Part shown: positions 26,997-36,398 of the stretch, in pieces | Layout: each line of letters opens with the position of its first letter | Numbering within the stretch: the stretch's first letter is position 1 | Assembly: GCA_963732405.1 (NCBI GenBank) | Contig: CAVSZG010000001.1 | Location: 2,790,001 to 2,854,000 of the forward strand | Reading direction: 5' to 3' | Origin: JAUIAI01 sp963732405 | GTDB lineage: Bacteria; Pseudomonadota; Gammaproteobacteria; Burkholderiales; Burkholderiaceae_E | DNA: 64,000 nucleotides | Notes under the pieces: model-generated | The model's database searches: none | What the model was told of the DNA's origin: nothing | The model's input: only the letters and a program-made list of their open reading frames with translations | Translations under genes and position numbers: made by a program

Positions 26997-28135
26997 GCAT
27001 CAGTTCGGGTGTCGAGGACCGCCTGCGATATCTCCGGAATGATCCGCGCGAGGTGTTCCTCGATGCCGATCCATAGTGGCAGTCGCAACAGTCGTTCACC
27101 GAGCATGTCGGTATTGGACATATCCCCAACCGTGCGCGATACCCTCCGCCCCATTGGCGACTCATGAAGTGGCACGTAGTGAAACACGGCCTGGATGCCC
27201 TTTCGCTTCAGCGCATCGATCAGCGTCGTGCGATGCGCCAGGCTCTGGGTGACAACGTAATACATGTGCGCGTTGTGTTTCGTGTTCGCGCACGGTGATT
27301 GCAGTCTGACTGCCAATGCGGATTCGAGCGGGGCCAGCCACTGGTGGTAGGTGCCCCAGATCGCCCTCCGCTTTTCGGTGATAGCGTCGGCCTCGTCCAT
27401 TTGCGCCCACAGGAAGGCCGCAGTGACTTCGCCGGGCAGGTAGGAGGAACCTGAATCGACCCAGGTGTACTTATCAACCGCGCCACGGAAGAACTGGTTG
27501 CGGTTGGTGCCTTTTTCCCAAATGATTTCAGCTCTTTCGATCAGAGTCGGGTCGTTAATCAGCAGTGCGCCACCTTCCCCGGCAATGATGTTCTTTGTCT
27601 CGTGGAAGCTGAGCGCGGCCATGTGGCCCAGACTGCCAGCAGGCCGTCCCTTATAAGTTGAGAGAATCGCCTGTGCCGCATCTTCGATGACAAGCAAGTT
27701 GTGCTTCGCGGCAATGCGCATGATCTCGTCCATTTCGCATGGCACTCCTGCGTAATGCACAGCGACGATCGCTCGGGTCTTCCTCGTAACAGCAGCTTCG
27801 ATTCGTGTCTCATCAATGTTGAACGTATCAGATCGAACGTCCACAAAAACCGGAGTCGCTCCGCGCAACACGAAGGCATTCGCTGTCGACACAAACGTGT
27901 ACGAGGGCATGATGACCTCGTCACCGGGCTCGATGTTCGCCAGCAGAGCAGTCATCTCCAAGGCCGCCGTACAAGAATGGGTCAACAGTGCTCGTGCACA
28001 TCCGATCCGATCTTCGAGCCAGCGACTGCAGCGGCGGCTGAATGAACCATCACCGGCCAAGTGGCCATTGGCATGCGCCTGGCTGATATACCAGAGCTCC
28101 TTGCCGGTCATGTAGGGTTTGTTGAATGGGATCAC
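26993..28135 (-). CDS. wecE: TDP-4-oxo-6-deoxy-D-glucose aminotransferase
   Basis: 380-residue PLP enzyme of the DegT/WecE family that adds an amino group to the 4-keto sugar, giving TDP-4-amino-4,6-dideoxygalactose. It starts MIPFNKPYMTGKELWYI, typical of WecE, with a GTG start at 28135. The PLP phosphate-binding GCARALLTHSCTAALEM, the pyridine-ring Asp in VIEDAAQAI and the Schiff-base Lys181 in SFHETKNIIAGEGG are all present. It begins 25 bases after the end of tadD on the same strand, so it may be transcribed by readthrough from the tad operon, although its pathway partner wecD is on the other strand. Confidence 0.92.
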   Translation of the reverse strand: MIPFNKPYMTGKELWYISQAHANGHLAGDGSFSRRCSRWLEDRIGCARALLTHSCTAALEMTALLANIEPGDEVIMPSYTFVSTANAFVLRGATPVFVDVRSDTFNIDETRIEAAVTRKTRAIVAVHYAGVPCEMDEIMRIAAKHNLLVIEDAAQAILSTYKGRPAGSLGHMAALSFHETKNIIAGEGGALLINDPTLIERAEIIWEKGTNRNQFFRGAVDKYTWVDSGSSYLPGEVTAAFLWAQMDEADAITEKRRAIWGTYHQWLAPLESALAVRLQSPCANTKHNAHMYYVVTQSLAHRTTLIDALKRKGIQAVFHYVPLHESPMGRRVSRTVGDMSNTDMLGERLLRLPLWIGIEEHLARIIPEISQAVLDTRTDA

Positions 28136-28160
28136 GGCCAGCAGACGGGTTATCCCGCCG

Positions 28161-29442
28161 TCAGATCACGTCTCTCTGAACCGGCACGGAGCTGAGGTTT
28201 CTGGTCATTTCCAGCGAGCTTAGATCCTTGCCAATGACAATACGGATCTTCGTATCGGTCAACTCACGCTCGGTTGGAAGTACGTTGGCGGTGACTGGCA
28301 GCATCTGGGCAATGGCAAGGGCTTCGCTCTCGTGGCCTTCCGCAAAAAAGATGCTGGTTTCGTCAAACTCGAAGCTTCTCGGCGTTCGCGATGCGCCAGA
28401 CTCGTACATTGTTGCGCCTAAGCTCGGTACTAAGCTCCTTGGCCATGTTGAGTACGCCGTTGCCGTTGGCTACTTCGACCCTTACCAGATTCAAGTCATA
28501 CTTCGCGGGCAATTCGCCAGGGGCCAGATCACGACGGTAAGCGGCGATATCCGAATTCTTGCGCGCGATCATTGCCGGGCGTAACGCGAGCGTGTCACTC
28601 GGAATCAGCGACTGCACGAACGTGGTGATTGCGGGGTGTTCGGTGAGTGCTTCAGTCACTGCCGTAGAACCAATGGATGCGCCCACGAACGCCACGAGCG
28701 AACCGTTAGGTGCCGCGGGCAGGGCGCCCGATGCCAGAAGTTCGACTGCCAGCGGCGGCTCGGTGTTATTAGCCAACAGGTACTCGGCAACTGTGGCGAT
28801 GCCGGATCCGAAGCTCACGTTCAGCACAGAGGCGTGCCGTAGAGCCTGGTTGGGAATCGAGCTCTGCGGTTTGATTGATGGCGTGGCGGCTTCATCCAGT
28901 GCAGGCACCGGTTCTAGCGTGAACTGCTTCATCTTCTCGGCGAGCTGTGGATTGGCCAATGCCCGCCGCGACAATTCATTCCAGTTTTCTCGAGCCTTGG
29001 CGTTGACCGGGTCGATTCGCAACGATCGCTCAAGGTTGTCGGCGGCGAGAGCCAGCGCACCGTCAAGCATGTGGGCATAGGCGAGATTGTTCAGCAGGTG
29101 AGGCATCCCTGGGCTGGATGCAACGGCGGTTTCGAGTTCGAGCACGGCGCCTTTGATGTCGCCGAGACGCACCAGGGCAATACCACGGGCATTGCGGGCT
29201 TCGACGTTGCCAGGATCGAATTCTATGGCTCTGTTGAAAGCAGCCAACGCAAGTCCGAGGCGACCCTGCGCAATATAGTATTTGCCCAGCTTATACTGCG
29301 CCTGTGATTCTTCAACCGAATGCGCGCGCTGCACAACAGGTTTCGGCGCCGAATCTGTGGGTTCGCCTGAGGCGCCGAGGCTTGCGCACCCTGACGCAAC
29401 GACCATCATTGAAAGTACGCCAGTGATCTTTGCGATGTTCAT
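28161..29442 (-). pseudogene. tadD: TadD-like TPR/LytR_C lipoprotein with a frameshift
   Basis: Signal peptide with lipobox-like ASGC after MNIAKITGVLSMM, then TPR repeats (QYKLGKYYIAQGRLGLALAA, NLAYAHMLDGALALAADNL) and a C-terminal LytR_C domain starting LVRVEVANGNGVLNMAKEL. At about 28376-28377 the frame breaks: it reads RIANAEKLRV and stops, while the frame one base away continues the domain as SFEFDETSIFFAEG through TKIRIVIGKDL to a stop at 28161. Dropping one A from GAGAAG restores a single protein. TadD helps assemble the Tad secretion complex. The first frame alone still encodes the TPR region, so partial function, a real mutation and a sequencing error are all possible. Confidence 0.85.
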
Positions 29443-29452
29443 ACTTCTTCCC

Positions 29453-30427
29453 CTAGACACCGAAAATTTGTGAGAACGAATGCTTGATCTGAAGCATGGC
29501 TGGGCCACCGGCCACAATGAAAATGGTGGGCAGGATGCACACACAAAGCGGAAACACCAGCTTGACGGCGATTTTTGCAGCCAACTCTTCAGCCCGCTGC
29601 ATGCGCTTGACACGCAGCATCTCCGACTGGATGCGCAATGATTCACCAATGCTCGAGCCGAAACGCTCCGACTGGATCAGCATGGCAACCGTTCCTTCAA
29701 TGTCTTCGACACCCGTGCGATAGGCGAGGTTGCGCAATGCGCGCTCCTTGCCGCCGCCGGCGCGCATCTCGAGCGTGACGATCTCCAACTCATCGGCTAG
29801 ATGCTGGCTCGATAGCCGCAGCTCAGCCGCGACCTTTGATAGTGCCGCTTCAAGGCCGAGTCCTGCCTCGACGCAAATGGTCAGCAGGTCTAGCGCGTCG
29901 GGGAAGGACTCGAAAATTTCCCGGCTTCGATGCGCGATTGTTCTGTTGAGCCAGAAATTGGGGAGGTAGTAACCGGCCAAGAGCAGAATGCCCAGCAATG
30001 CCAGGAAATTGGTGAGCGTGAACTCCAGTGAGAACAGACGCTGCGCAATGAAAAACAACGCAGGCAGCCCCAGTCCAAGAAGTGCCTTGGCGCCGAAGAA
30101 CGCCTCCGCCGCCATGGGATGTCGCCAGCCTGCCTGCATGAATCGTCGTCGCAGATCCGACCGTTCCCAGTTCTCGCGGGGCTTGGTATGACGGGTGAGC
30201 GGCTTGGCAATTCTGGCAATCTGCTCGGTGAAGATGTCTCCTTTGAGCGGCGCAGGATCGTTGCCCGAGGTGGCTCTTCCGCCGATAACGGCATTGAGAT
30301 GATCGACCGTCTCGTTGCCGCGCATCAGCGAGGCCACGCCCAGCGTGAGCCCGATTGCTGCCAGGAAAATGATTCCCAATAGCACCATGCCGGGAACCGA
30401 ATTGAACTGGGCGAAATTCTCAAACAT
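29453..30427 (-). CDS. tadC: Tad pilus inner-membrane protein TadC
   Basis: 324 residues with a GspF/TadC domain: four membrane segments (VLLGIIFLAAIGLTLGVASL near the start, FGAKALLGLGLPALFFIAQ, TNFLALLGILLLAGYYL, and LVFPLCVCILPTIFIVAGG near the end) and the cytoplasmic motifs FESFPDALDLLTICVEAGL and GTVAMLIQSERFGSSIGESL. With TadB it forms the platform on which the TadA ATPase drives Flp pilin assembly. Its start overlaps the end of tadB by eight bases. Confidence 0.95.
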   Translation of the reverse strand: MFENFAQFNSVPGMVLLGIIFLAAIGLTLGVASLMRGNETVDHLNAVIGGRATSGNDPAPLKGDIFTEQIARIAKPLTRHTKPRENWERSDLRRRFMQAGWRHPMAAEAFFGAKALLGLGLPALFFIAQRLFSLEFTLTNFLALLGILLLAGYYLPNFWLNRTIAHRSREIFESFPDALDLLTICVEAGLGLEAALSKVAAELRLSSQHLADELEIVTLEMRAGGGKERALRNLAYRTGVEDIEGTVAMLIQSERFGSSIGESLRIQSEMLRVKRMQRAEELAAKIAVKLVFPLCVCILPTIFIVAGGPAMLQIKHSFSQIFGV

Positions 30428-31406
30428 GGATTTTGATCACTTTTCTCATCCACAGGATGCCGACGGTGATCATGCCGAAGGCCATATAGATCATGGATAT
30501 GCCGGAGGGGTCGGTCCAGAGTAAAGACATCAGATCCGGGTTGATCGCATAGAAAAGCCAGGCTGTAATGAAAGGAAGAATCGACAAGACGATAGCAGAG
30601 TATTTGCCCTCGGCTGATATCGCACGCACTTTCCCAAATAACTTGAGCCGTTCGCGGATTACGCTGGAAATATTGTCCATCACTTCTGTCAGGTTGCCGC
30701 CTGTCTCACGCTGGATGATCACTGCGATGACGAAATATCCAAGGTCGGTGCTAGGCACGCGCCTGGCGAGGTTCTCCAGTGCGGTATTCGGCGCGATGCC
30801 GAAGTTGATTTCGTTGTAGGCGGTTTTTAACTCAGGGCCCAAAGGCGCACTCATTTCCGAGCCCGCCACGTTCAGTGCACTCGAAAACGAGTGACCAGCA
30901 CGCAATGCCCGGCTGATCATGTCGAGTGCAGTGGGTAACTGCTCCTGGAATCGCTTGCGTCGTTGGTTTCGCAGGAAGGTCACGACCCACAGCGGCGAGA
31001 TTCCGACCGCCAACGCCAGGCCGCCTGAGACGACTGCATCAAACCTCAACACCTGTGCCACGAAGAACACGGCCAGCGACAGGATGAACGCGAATGAGAC
31101 GAAACCCACGACCGTCCATGAGGTACCGCTCTCGACCAGTAGCCTATGGAGCGAACCGGTTCCTTTCGCGCCGGCCAGGCGTCCCTCCAGACTGTGCGGT
31201 GAAACTTGCGCACGCCGCTTTCGGTTCAACTCGGTCGCGCTGTCATCGGTCGTGATCTTTACTTCGTCCGTCAGCGCGTCCAGCCGCTCGGCGATGCGCT
31301 TGGCCTGCGAGCTGTGGTTTGAATTCCACCAGATCATCAGCGCTTCGGCAGCAACGAAGGCGGCGAAGAACACCAGCACGCCGGCAATGATCAATTCGGT
31401 ATTCAT
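30420..31406 (-). CDS. tadB: Tad pilus inner-membrane protein TadB
   Basis: 328 residues, N-terminal membrane helix (IIAGVLVFFAAFVAAEALM), a cytoplasmic linker, two further helices (TVVGFVSFAFILSLAVFFV, GGLALAVGISPLWVVTFL), the GspF-type domain (FQEQLPTALDMISRALRAG, DLGYFVIAVIIQRETGGNL) and C-terminal helices. Paralogue and partner of TadC. It starts five bases after the end of tadA. Confidence 0.95.
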   Translation of the reverse strand: MNTELIIAGVLVFFAAFVAAEALMIWWNSNHSSQAKRIAERLDALTDEVKITTDDSATELNRKRRAQVSPHSLEGRLAGAKGTGSLHRLLVESGTSWTVVGFVSFAFILSLAVFFVAQVLRFDAVVSGGLALAVGISPLWVVTFLRNQRRKRFQEQLPTALDMISRALRAGHSFSSALNVAGSEMSAPLGPELKTAYNEINFGIAPNTALENLARRVPSTDLGYFVIAVIIQRETGGNLTEVMDNISSVIRERLKLFGKVRAISAEGKYSAIVLSILPFITAWLFYAINPDLMSLLWTDPSGISMIYMAFGMITVGILWMRKVIKIHV

Positions 31407-31411
31407 GCGAT

Positions 31412-32770
31412 TCAGGACCTCCGGATAGTGGGATCAAAGTACTGGTCGGGTAGGACCAGGCCGAATGCCTTGAGCCGGTCGGTCATGGCGGGGCGCACGC
31501 CAGTGGCGGCGAAATACCCCTGAACGACACCATTCTCTCCGATGCCAGTCTGCTTGAAACCCATGATTTCCTGCATCGTGATCACCTCTCCCTCCATGCC
31601 GGTGATCTCCTGGATGCTCACCATGCGTCGGCGCCCATCCACGCCGCGGGCGATCTGCACGATGATGGACACGGCGCCGGCGATCTGCTGGCGCACCGCC
31701 TTGTTGGTCAGGTTCAGACCAGCCATGCTGATCATGTTTTCCAGGCGGGCAATGGCATCGCGCGGCGTATTGGCGTGAACCGTGGCCATCGACCCTTCAT
31801 GGCCGGTATTCATGGCCTGCAACATATCGAAGGCCTCGCCGCCCCGCACCTCGCCCAGCACGATGCGATCGGGGCGCATGCGCAGCGCATTGCGAACCAG
31901 CAGTCGCTGATTCACTTCGCCCTTGCCCTCGATGTTGGGTGGGCGGGTTTCCAGGCGTAGCACATGATGCTGTTGCATCTGCAATTCGGCGGCATCTTCA
32001 ATGGTGATGACCCGCTCTGACGGCGATATATTGCCAGACAATATGTTGAGCAATGTGGTCTTGCCGCTTCCGGTTCCGCCCGAGATCAGAATGTTGGTCT
32101 TGGCCTTGACCATGGCGGCCAACATCTCGGCCATCGGCTCGGTGAGTGTCTTGAACTCGAGCAAGTCCTTGATGCGTAGCGGATCGACCGAGAAACGCCG
32201 AATCGACATGCTCGGCCCGTCGATGGCCAGCGGGGGAATGATCGCGTTGACCCGCGAGCCATCGGGCAGCCGCGCATCGACCATGGGGCTCGATTCATCG
32301 ATACGGCGCCCGACGCGTGACACGATCTTGTCGATGACCGTCATGAGGTGGGCATTGTCGTGAAAGCTCACGTCGGTGCGCTCGAGGCGACCGGCCCGTT
32401 CCACATAGACCTTCTCAAAATTGTTCACGAGGATATCCGACACGGTAGGGTCGGCGAGCAAGGGCTCCAGCGGGCCGAATCCAAGCATCTCGTCGCGCAC
32501 ATCCTTGACCAGCATCTGGCGTTCGGTCTCGGAAATGGCGGCATCTTCGTCGGTCAGAATCTCATTGATCAGGCCGCGCAGCTCGAGCATGATCTGCGAG
32601 TTTTCGAGCCGTTCGAGCCGGCCGAGATCGACCCGATCAAGTAGTATGCCGTGCACCCGTTTCTTCAGCACGATATACGACCGGTTCCGGGTGATGTTGT
32701 CGAGCAGATTGGGCGTCTTGGACGGCGCGGTTTCGTAGTCGGAGCTGAGCAGTTCGTCGCGAAGTGACAT
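31412..32770 (-). CDS. tadA: Tad pilus assembly ATPase TadA (CpaF)
   Basis: 452-residue secretion ATPase. After an N-terminal helical domain (MLGFGPLEPLLADPTVSDIL) comes the RecA-like domain with Walker A GGTGSGKT at 231-238, an Asp box ITIEDAAELQ, Walker B RPDRIVLGEVRGGEAFDML and a His box GHEGSMATVHANTP. It is cytoplasmic, hydrolyses ATP and powers both extension and retraction of Flp pili. ATG 32770 is 17 bases after tadZ; a longer frame to 32815 would overlap tadZ and adds unconserved residues. Confidence 0.96.
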   Translation of the reverse strand: MSLRDELLSSDYETAPSKTPNLLDNITRNRSYIVLKKRVHGILLDRVDLGRLERLENSQIMLELRGLINEILTDEDAAISETERQMLVKDVRDEMLGFGPLEPLLADPTVSDILVNNFEKVYVERAGRLERTDVSFHDNAHLMTVIDKIVSRVGRRIDESSPMVDARLPDGSRVNAIIPPLAIDGPSMSIRRFSVDPLRIKDLLEFKTLTEPMAEMLAAMVKAKTNILISGGTGSGKTTLLNILSGNISPSERVITIEDAAELQMQQHHVLRLETRPPNIEGKGEVNQRLLVRNALRMRPDRIVLGEVRGGEAFDMLQAMNTGHEGSMATVHANTPRDAIARLENMISMAGLNLTNKAVRQQIAGAVSIIVQIARGVDGRRRMVSIQEITGMEGEVITMQEIMGFKQTGIGENGVVQGYFAATGVRPAMTDRLKAFGLVLPDQYFDPTIRRS

Positions 32771-32787
32771 GGTGGGAGTCCGATGTG

Positions 32788-33945
32788 TCAGCGGTTCAGC
32801 ACGCGGGAAAGCCAACTACTCTTGCCGGCACCATTATCGGTGATTTCGTGCATCAGGCGAACCAGTGCCTTGTTGACAGGGCTGCCCTTGGCCAACGAGG
32901 CCAGCGCAGTGCCATGATTGACGGCTTCCGAAACATTTTTGTAGTCGTTCGGAATCGTGGCCGCCACCTCGATGCCGACCGCTTTTTCGAGGTCTTCGAG
33001 CTTGAGGTCGCGGACTTTCTCGTGGCGGTTCACGACCAGCTTGATCTTGGCAGGCATCATGTCGAGCGCCCTGAGCGCCTGCACCAGCCGCCGGGTTTCC
33101 CGGATGAAGGGCACCGAAAGCTGGCAGACCGGATACACATAATCAGCCACGTCCAGGGCCCGCACAGTGATCGGCGTGATGGCCCGTCCGATGTCAATAA
33201 CCACGTAGTCGAAGTTGCTGCGCGCCAGCTCGACGAGGGTCTCGATATGCGTGGTTCGGACCTCTCCGGCCAGTACGCTGTCTTCGGGGGCAGCAAGAAT
33301 GCCAAGCCCAGGCAGGATATCGATCATGCTCGATTTGAGGAACGACAGATCGACACGGTGGATTTCGCGGGCCAGGTCGGCAATGTGCACCAATGGGCGG
33401 CGTTCGGTGAGCATGAGGTGGGCATTGCCGCCACGCAGGTCGAGGTCCATCAGCATGACACGCTTGCCGGTCTGGCTCGCCAGGTTGTAGGCGAAATTCG
33501 CGGCAAGGAAGGTGGCCCCGCTGCCACCCTTGGCCGATACGAAAACGAGGGTTTTGGCCTTTTCTTCCGATCGGACCACGCAGGCTTCCTGCATGCTGAG
33601 CAGGGCCGACGCGAGCTCGCCCTCTATTGTGTCGGGGGTCAGCACATCTTTCACACCCAGCCGCATTGCCCGACGCAGGATGCCGGGTTCATCGCTGGCC
33701 ACCAGGAGCACGGCCTGGATGGCCGGCTTGGTTTCCTGAAGCTGCTCCAGCGCATCGAGTTCGGCCATGGGATTTTGCGTGGCGTCGAGCAGAATGGCGT
33801 CGCTGCTGCCGTCCACCGCCCCGTCGGGCCGCTGGGCCAGCGAGCCCGCCAGCACCGCGAGTGAACTCACCGATGCCTGCGCGGCAGCGGCAGCGCGCAG
33901 CGCCTCCAGGCGACCGGCATCAGGAGAAACGACCAGCAACTTCAT
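32788..33945 (-). CDS. tadZ: Tad pilus localisation ATPase TadZ (CpaE)
   Basis: 385 residues: an N-terminal receiver-like domain (MKLLVVSPDAGRLEAL, AILLDATQNP, LGVKDVLTPDT) and a C-terminal ParA/MinD-like ATPase with a deviant Walker A KGGSGAT at 139-145 and VMLMDLDLRGGNAHL. TadZ/CpaE places the Tad machinery at the cell pole. The first domain keeps an Asp in ILLDAT but its phosphorylation is unproven. The gene follows a 75-base gap after the TadE-like gene. Confidence 0.93.
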   Translation of the reverse strand: MKLLVVSPDAGRLEALRAAAAAQASVSSLAVLAGSLAQRPDGAVDGSSDAILLDATQNPMAELDALEQLQETKPAIQAVLLVASDEPGILRRAMRLGVKDVLTPDTIEGELASALLSMQEACVVRSEEKAKTLVFVSAKGGSGATFLAANFAYNLASQTGKRVMLMDLDLRGGNAHLMLTERRPLVHIADLAREIHRVDLSFLKSSMIDILPGLGILAAPEDSVLAGEVRTTHIETLVELARSNFDYVVIDIGRAITPITVRALDVADYVYPVCQLSVPFIRETRRLVQALRALDMMPAKIKLVVNRHEKVRDLKLEDLEKAVGIEVAATIPNDYKNVSEAVNHGTALASLAKGSPVNKALVRLMHEITDNGAGKSSWLSRVLNR

Positions 33946-34020
33946 TGCATTACCTCACTGGCACCGCTGAACACGCGGATCGCGGTGCAGCTCACGCAAA
34001 AGCGTCAATCGACAAACAGG

Positions 34021-34467
34021 TCATGAACAGACGGGATCGGCACTCGCGCGCCGGGTTTCAGGGTACATGGATGTGTGCGCGGGCGGCAGGGAAAAAGTCA
34101 TGGGTGCCAGTGGAACGATGGTGTTGAATGAAACCCCCGATATCGACACATTGGTCGACGGGCAGGATCCGCCCACGCCCGCCGTACAGGCGTCCTCGGC
34201 AAAAGTTATGTTGATGTTGGCATCGGTCAGAATCGGCAGGAAGGCTTTCATTCGGGCCTTGACCTGGGCTTCAGTCTGACTGCACACCACTGCATACCGA
34301 GCACCAATCCGTGTTGCTTCATGCGTGGCGGTGATCAGGTACATGACGCGGCCGAACTCGAGTACCGCAAACGTCAGCGCCACCCAGTAGATTACCGTGA
34401 CAGCATATTCCGTCGTGGCGGCGCCACGTTGGGACCGTCGTAACACAGTCGTTCGATTCATTTTCAT
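34021..34467 (-). CDS. TadE-like minor pilin
   Basis: 148 residues. The N-terminus has the TadE motif RGAATTEYAVTVIYWVALTF with the Glu of the pseudopilin cleavage site (G-x4-E) and a single hydrophobic helix, then a soluble domain with four cysteines that could form disulphides. TadV-processed TadE/TadF proteins are needed for Flp pilus assembly. The ATG at 34467 overlaps the stop of the upstream TadE-like gene (ATGA). I cannot say whether this one is TadE or TadF. Confidence 0.85.
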   Translation of the reverse strand: MKMNRTTVLRRSQRGAATTEYAVTVIYWVALTFAVLEFGRVMYLITATHEATRIGARYAVVCSQTEAQVKARMKAFLPILTDANINITFAEDACTAGVGGSCPSTNVSISGVSFNTIVPLAPMTFSLPPAHTSMYPETRRASADPVCS

Positions 34468-34970
34468 CGGATCGCCATCATGGTCGTGCCGATCGGGCCG
34501 AAGGTCAGCGCCGGCAGGAACCCCTGCCCGAACAGCGGCTGGAATGTGTAATTGCTCACTTGAACCCGAACGAGATTGACCGAACCCAGGCCGGCGCCCA
34601 CGGCTACGGCGCTGAATGCTCCCGTGCACGCCGACGAGTCGACACGATCGCAGATTTCGACATTGCTTGTGGTGAGGCCTTGCAGACGCTGGGTCGTGGC
34701 GGCGTCATCCACGTAGACAACCCGGTTGATCGCGACGGTCGTGGGGTACTCGGGGTCGCCTTTGGTGGGGTCGAAGGCGGTCAGGATGCGCACGGCATCG
34801 CGTGTGGACTTGACGATCATGTCATATTGATAAACCACTCGTCCGAACTCGATCGCAGCGAGCACGCCGAGGATCAGCGGCATGGTCATCAGGGCAAGTT
34901 CGACGGCGGCCGCGCCATGCTGCGTTCGACGCACGCCACGCACACTTGGTTTCGAAACGGTCTTGACCAT
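34464..34970 (-). CDS. tadE: TadE-like minor pilin
   Basis: 168 residues with the TadE signature HGAAAVELALMTMPLILGVL and AIEFGRVVYQYDMIVKSTRD at the N-terminus, then a periplasmic domain with two cysteines. It has the same architecture as the next gene, with which it is translationally coupled, and follows tadG by ten bases. Processed by the prepilin peptidase encoded at 40581. Confidence 0.88.
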   Translation of the reverse strand: MVKTVSKPSVRGVRRTQHGAAAVELALMTMPLILGVLAAIEFGRVVYQYDMIVKSTRDAVRILTAFDPTKGDPEYPTTVAINRVVYVDDAATTQRLQGLTTSNVEICDRVDSSACTGAFSAVAVGAGLGSVNLVRVQVSNYTFQPLFGQGFLPALTFGPIGTTMMAIR

Positions 34971-34980
34971 GTGAGCCTCG

Positions 34981-36336
34981 TTATTTCACCAGTCCGGGAA
35001 CCTTCGGGCCGGTGCTGCCACCCGGCAAACCTCCACCGATGCAGGGGTTCATGGCAGGGTCAGGATCGTCGGCATTACCGAGGAATTCGAGTTTCATGCA
35101 GGCGCCAGCGCCGCCTGCGCTAGTACCGCAGCTTCCACCACCGCCGCTCGGCGGAGTGCCCATCGGATGCAGCATCAGCATGCAGGCAAAGCCACGGAAC
35201 GTATAGCTACCGCCCGCCCCAGTCCCGCCGACGGGGCAGTCGACGACTGGAGTCGCCACCACGCGCCGATCGCCGCCGAGAGTCCCCAGTTGGCCTGCAG
35301 TAAGACTGCGCGGGCTGCCCGAAATATCGGGCGATTCTGGCCAGCTGCCGCCTTCCCAAGGCATATTCGCGACTCGTTTAGCCTTGAAATCGCCGAAGGC
35401 ATTCGAACCGGAGGGCCAGGTGACGGTACCGCCACCTGCGGTCTCGGTATCCGTGTATCCGGCTCCCGTGAAGTCAGGGGTACCTGAATAGCTACCCGGT
35501 CCGCCTTTCCAGACGCCGAATCGGGTGTTCCAGTCGTCCTCGAACGATTGGATCTGTCCGGTCTTGGTGGCAATCGTCGAGGTGCCTGGCACCAGTGTTG
35601 GTAACGCGCAGGCACCGGTGCCGCTGATCAGGGCTGCCATTTCCGGAACGGTGTCATAGTCGTCTGAGAGGCTCAGCCACTTATACGAGCCGGTCCAGCC
35701 ATCGCCGGCTGTACTGCGTCCCGCGAGCCATTCGCCCACGGTAAATCCCCATGGAGCCGTCGAAGACCCATTGGTGCAGATGCCCAACGGCAGCACGCAG
35801 GCCGAGGTCGATGGATCTAGTGTGGCGACCGCCCGCGCACCGATGACCTTCTGACCCACCGTGCCAGGCGCGATGGCATTGACAATGGGAAAGATGAAGA
35901 ACCCGACACCCGGGCCATCCACGATGCATTGCGCATAACGCGTGGTCCCCGGTGTCGCGCTGACCTTGCTGACATAGGTGCCGTCCAGCGTATCCGAGAA
36001 CGTGACCGTGCTGTTGGTGATGAACGAGGTGGTGTCGAGTTGCTTCTTCTGGAAGTCCATGAAGTTGTTGGTGCCGGCCGTGATGCCGCGCGCTTCGGCA
36101 ATATCGAGCGAATTCGCGCCGCCGTTGAGCGCTGAGGCGGCCGCCAGTGCGCACGCGTCGGCGGCATTCTGCATCTCGCTTTTCACGATGAACATGCGGC
36201 CGGAGTCGAGGCCCAGACCGCCCGCGAAAAACAGCGCAACTACGGTCATCAGGAATGCCGCGGCATGGGCACCACGCTGGTTCACCGCTGGCGCTGCGTG
36301 GTCCGACCGCCGTCTGGTCGATCGAATGATGCTCAT
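34981..36336 (-). CDS. tadG: TadG-like pilus assembly protein
   Basis: 451 residues: N-terminal helix with the TadG_N/Flp signature (RGAHAAAFLMTVVALFFAGG, GLDSGRMFIVKSEMQNAADA) followed by DACALAAASALNGG, then a large periplasmic region rich in Gly, Ser and Thr with several cysteines. TadG is membrane-anchored and thought to link the assembly platform with the outer-membrane complex. No von Willebrand domain is evident in the C-terminal part, unlike some homologues. Confidence 0.88.
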   Translation of the reverse strand: MSIIRSTRRRSDHAAPAVNQRGAHAAAFLMTVVALFFAGGLGLDSGRMFIVKSEMQNAADACALAAASALNGGANSLDIAEARGITAGTNNFMDFQKKQLDTTSFITNSTVTFSDTLDGTYVSKVSATPGTTRYAQCIVDGPGVGFFIFPIVNAIAPGTVGQKVIGARAVATLDPSTSACVLPLGICTNGSSTAPWGFTVGEWLAGRSTAGDGWTGSYKWLSLSDDYDTVPEMAALISGTGACALPTLVPGTSTIATKTGQIQSFEDDWNTRFGVWKGGPGSYSGTPDFTGAGYTDTETAGGGTVTWPSGSNAFGDFKAKRVANMPWEGGSWPESPDISGSPRSLTAGQLGTLGGDRRVVATPVVDCPVGGTGAGGSYTFRGFACMLMLHPMGTPPSGGGGSCGTSAGGAGACMKLEFLGNADDPDPAMNPCIGGGLPGGSTGPKVPGLVK

Positions 36337-36398
36337 GACAATTCCCCCTTCGATTGTTGCGATTCGCTCCCCCGCCAGTGCTGCGCGCCTTGCCGCGT

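Noticed and set aside
32764..33864. 366-residue frame antisense to tadZ
   Set aside because: Shadow frame; TadZ has the KGGSGAT motif and a conserved operon position.
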